From NCBI GenBank assembly GCA_902805805.1, contig CADCUE010000140.1, forward strand, positions 1 through 37,413: a stretch of DNA of 37,413 bases. Direction: 5' to 3'. This DNA comes from an uncultured Frankineae bacterium (GTDB lineage: Bacteria > Actinomycetota > Actinomycetes > Mycobacteriales > SCTD01). The notes beneath the pieces are model-generated. The model was not told the DNA's origin. It ran no database searches and saw nothing but the letters and a program-made list of their open reading frames with translations. Shown here piece by piece: positions 35,381 through 37,413 of this stretch. The translations under genes were made by a program, and so were the position numbers. Position 1 is the first letter of the stretch. Each line of letters opens with the position of its first letter.

Positions 35381-35392
35381 CGTCGCGCAGGG

Positions 35393-35974
35393 CTAGACCG
35401 GGTCGGCGTGGAAGACGTTCTGCGCGGCCTCGAGCGGTCCGGTGAGCAGTGCCTCGACGGCGTCCGCGGCCCGGTCGACGTGGAACGGCAGCTCGCGCCG
35501 CTCGACGGCGGAGAAGTCGCGCAGGACGAAGTCGGCCGGGTCCTGCCGCCCCGGGGGGCGGCCGATGCCGACCCGTACGCGCAGGTAGTCCCGGCTGCCG
35601 AGCGAGGAGGTGAGCGAGCGCAGCCCGTTGTGGCCGTTGTCGCCGCCGCCGCGCTTGAGCCGGACGGTCCCGTAGGGGAGGTCGAGCTCGTCGTGGACGA
35701 CGACGATCTGCTCCAGCGGCACCTTGAAGAAGCCCCGCAGGCCGGCGACCGGGCCACCCGACTCGTTCATGTACGACCTGGGCTTGGCGAGCAGCGCCGA
35801 CTCACCGGCGAGCCGCCCCTCGACGAGGTCCGCACGACCCTTGTGGGCCTTGAACCGGCCCCCGACCCGCTCGGCGAGCAGGTCGAGGACCATGAAGCCG
35901 ACGTTGTGCCGGTGACCGGCGTAGGACGGACCCGGGTTGCCGAGCCCGACGACGAGCCAGCGACCGTCGGGCAC
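35393..35974 (-). CDS. pth: Peptidyl-tRNA hydrolase
   Basis: Pth releases tRNA from peptidyl-tRNA dropped by the ribosome. The 193-residue protein has the family landmarks: [20 protein letters not shown] with Asn13 and catalytic His23, [24 protein letters not shown] with the catalytic Asp, and [16 protein letters not shown] at 35974 is only 2 bases after the rplY stop, so the two are co-translated. The rplY–pth order is conserved widely. Confidence 0.97.
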   Translation of the reverse strand: MPDGRWLVVGLGNPGPSYAGHRHNVGFMVLDLLAERVGGRFKAHKGRADLVEGRLAGESALLAKPRSYMNESGGPVAGLRGFFKVPLEQIVVVHDELDLPYGTVRLKRGGGDNGHNGLRSLTSSLGSRDYLRVRVGIGRPPGRQDPADFVLRDFSAVERRELPFHVDRAADAVEALLTGPLEAAQNVFHADPV

Positions 35975-35976
35975 CG

Positions 35977-36720
35977 CTAGCCGGCGGGCGTCTCGGCAGG
36001 CGTCTCGGAGCGGGGCGCGTCGGTCTCGCCGACGACGTCGCCCTCGCCCGTCGCGTCGCTCTCGGAGCCGGCCTCGACCTCGGCCTCCTCCTCCGCCTCG
36101 GCCGCGATGGCCTCGGCGCCGGCCTGTCCCGAGCCCAGCTCGGCCTCGGCCTCGGCCAGCTCGGCCTCGAGCTGCTCCTCGGACACGACGCCCAGGAAGG
36201 CGACCATGACGTGCTCGGGGTCCTGCGAGAGCTCGGTGCCGGACGGCAGCCGGACGTCGCCGGCGCTGAGGCTGGAGCCCGCGCCCTTGCCGTCGATGGC
36301 GAGCTCGAGGTGGTCGGGCAGGGCGGTCGCCTCGGCGGTCACGGTCAGCGTCATCGTCTGCTGGTCGACCAGGGTGTCCGGGGCGGCCTCGCCGGTCAGC
36401 TGCACGGGCACCTCGACGGTGACCTTCTCGCCCTTGCGGACCGCGACGAGGTCGACGTGCTCGAGGTGGCCCTTGAGCGGGTCGCGCACGACCGCCTTGG
36501 GCAGCGCCAGCTGGTCGCCGTCCTCGGTCTGCAGGGTGAGCAGGGCGTTGGCGTCGTGCTTGAGCGCCAGCATCAGCTCGTGTCCCGGCAGGGAGTAGTG
36601 CCGCGGAGCGTCGCCGTGGCCGTAGAGGACGGCCGGCACCTTGTGAGCCCGGCGCACGCGGCGCGCAGCACCCTTGCCGAACTCGGTGCGGGGCTCAGCG
36701 GCGATGCGGACCTCGGACAC
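35977..36720 (-). CDS. rplY: 50S ribosomal protein L25/general stress protein Ctc
   Basis: This is a 5S rRNA-binding ribosomal protein of the long (TL5/Ctc) type. The N-terminal L25 domain (about 1-90; [28 protein letters not shown]) and a beta-rich C-terminal domain (about 95-185; [18 protein letters not shown]) are complete. The last ~60 residues are a very acidic, Glu/Ala-rich tail. GTG at 36720 is preferred over the ATG 30 bases upstream because GAGGAG is correctly spaced. A TAGACT -10 lies at 36794-36789 on the minus strand. It heads the operon with pth. Confidence 0.95.
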   Translation of the reverse strand: MSEVRIAAEPRTEFGKGAARRVRRAHKVPAVLYGHGDAPRHYSLPGHELMLALKHDANALLTLQTEDGDQLALPKAVVRDPLKGHLEHVDLVAVRKGEKVTVEVPVQLTGEAAPDTLVDQQTMTLTVTAEATALPDHLELAIDGKGAGSSLSAGDVRLPSGTELSQDPEHVMVAFLGVVSEEQLEAELAEAEAELGSGQAGAEAIAAEAEEEAEVEAGSESDATGEGDVVGETDAPRSETPAETPAG

Positions 36721-36788
36721 AGCGGGACTCCTCGAACGGTGCGGGTGCATGCAGACAGCAGGCAGGGGGCGCGAGTGCGCAGTGGACG

Positions 36789-36794
36789 AGTCTA
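36789..36794 (-). promoter_or_regulatory. Candidate -10 box of the rplY operon
   Basis: TAGACT on the minus strand, with a predicted leader of about 60 bases before the GTG at 36720. No -35 is evident. Confidence 0.45.
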
Positions 36795-36803
36795 GCCCCG
36801 TCC

Positions 36804-36821
36804 GGCACCGGGGCCGGTGCC
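36804..36821 (-). terminator. Perfect 8-bp inverted repeat after the CGNR gene
   Basis: GGCACCGG (36804-36811) and CCGGTGCC (36814-36821) are perfect inverted copies with a two-base centre. They lie 17 bases past the CGNR stop and just upstream of the rplY -10. Probably a terminator; an operator is the alternative. Confidence 0.5.
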
Positions 36822-36837
36822 TGCGCCGCCGCCCTGG

Positions 36838-37413
36838 TCAGGGGCCGTCCGGGCTGCCGCTGCCGGTCGAGGCACCGTCGGTCGAGGCACCGTCGACCGA
36901 GCGCAACCGCGCGCGGTAGGCCGCCACGTGGACCCGGTTGCCGCAGTTGCCGGTGTCGCAGTAGCGCCGGGAGCGGTTGCGGGACAGGTCGACGAAGACG
37001 CCGTCGCAGCCCGGTGCCTCGCAGGAGCGCAGCCGTGCGGCGCCGTCGTCCCGCAGGACCTCGGCCAGCGCCATCCCCGCGTCGGCCCCGAGGCGCGCGG
37101 CGACCCGCGCCGACGTGGACGTCCAGTGCAGGTGCCACTCGTGGCCGTCGTGGTCCGTCAGCTGGGGCAGCGCGCCGGTCTCGGCCACCAGGCCGTTCAC
37201 CACGCCGGCCGCCGTCCGCAGGTCCCGCGCCGACCAGACCGCGCGCAGGCGCGGGCGCAGGGCGTGCACCTCCTCGAGGTCGTCCCGCGACAGCGAGCGG
37301 GCTCCGCTCACCTCGTGCGAGTCGAGGAACGCCCGCAGGGCGGCCAGGTCCGGCAGGGCCTCTGCTCCGTTGGCGCGACTGTTGACCAGGTCCACCGACA
37401 GTGCGAGCGCGCG
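36838..37413 (-). CDS. CGNR zinc-finger protein with ABATE-like N-terminus, 5' partial
   Basis: This is a putative stress-related transcription regulator. The C-terminal part holds the CGNR zinc finger: CEAPGCDGVFVD … RRYCDTGNCGNR with the four cysteines and the closing HVAAYRAR helix. The N-terminal ~130 residues are the ABATE-type domain (LDLVNSR-like start, PDLAALRAFLDSH, HWTSTSARVAARLGADAG). The frame is open to the window edge and reads RALALS before VDLVNSR, so the start probably lies beyond base 37413; the GTG at 37395 is the alternative. A short Ser/Gly/Asp tail ends the protein. Confidence 0.87.
   Translation of the reverse strand, partial: RALALSVDLVNSRANGAEALPDLAALRAFLDSHEVSGARSLSRDDLEEVHALRPRLRAVWSARDLRTAAGVVNGLVAETGALPQLTDHDGHEWHLHWTSTSARVAARLGADAGMALAEVLRDDGAARLRSCEAPGCDGVFVDLSRNRSRRYCDTGNCGNRVHVAAYRARLRSVDGASTDGASTGSGSPDGP

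Noticed and set aside
36721..36750. Ten extra residues at the start of L25
   Set aside because: The ATG at 36750 has no spaced ribosome site, while GAGGAG is placed for the GTG at 36720 where homology starts.

Overview
The window is chromosomal DNA from a high-GC actinobacterium. The GC content is very high, GTG starts are frequent, Wag31/DivIVA-like and DUF501 proteins are present, and the gene order resembles two blocks that I recall from Mycobacterium tuberculosis: fadA3–Rv1075c–cbs–metB–greA, and pth–rplY–mfd–mazG–eno–ftsB–DUF501–ppx. I see no insertion sequence, prophage, integrase, CRISPR array or replication origin. Coding density is high, and no gene-free stretch exceeds about 200 bases.

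Bases 1-13435 hold amino-acid and lipid metabolism. They start with the 3' part of greA, which carries an in-frame TAG, and a convergent ilvA. Next come a MoxR-type ATPase with its VWA partner and a small membrane protein, then metB. A divergent TetR/oxidoreductase pair has two clear operator copies. The block ends with cbs (convergent with the oxidoreductase), a metallo-beta-lactamase/SGNH-hydrolase pair and a FadA3-like thiolase. Cystathionine gamma-synthase and cystathionine beta-synthase together suggest transsulfuration capacity in both directions.

Bases 13432-18934 hold a small unknown protein, a Bax inhibitor-1 family membrane protein, and a tRNA with a UAA anticodon, a Leu-like D-arm and a short variable loop. 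They also hold an MFS transporter whose stop overlaps the start of an integral-membrane GGDEF/EAL protein with a degenerate GGDEF motif.

Bases 18915-29705 are one long minus-strand stretch: mfd, a SurA-like lipoprotein, mazG, a MOSC-like protein, eno, ftsB, DUF501, ppx and udgB. From eno to ppx every junction is a 4-base stop/start overlap.

Bases 29897-37413 hold a membrane-anchored helical protein with a clear internal duplication. A minus-strand operon follows, of truncated haemoglobin, flavohaemoglobin and a DivIVA-like coiled-coil protein. The window ends with the rplY–pth–spermidine-synthase-like operon and a partial CGNR zinc-finger regulator. Several genes have a TANNNT-type -10 box only 6-7 bases before the start codon, which suggests leaderless transcripts. 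All functional calls come from reading the translated sequence by eye; no database search was run.
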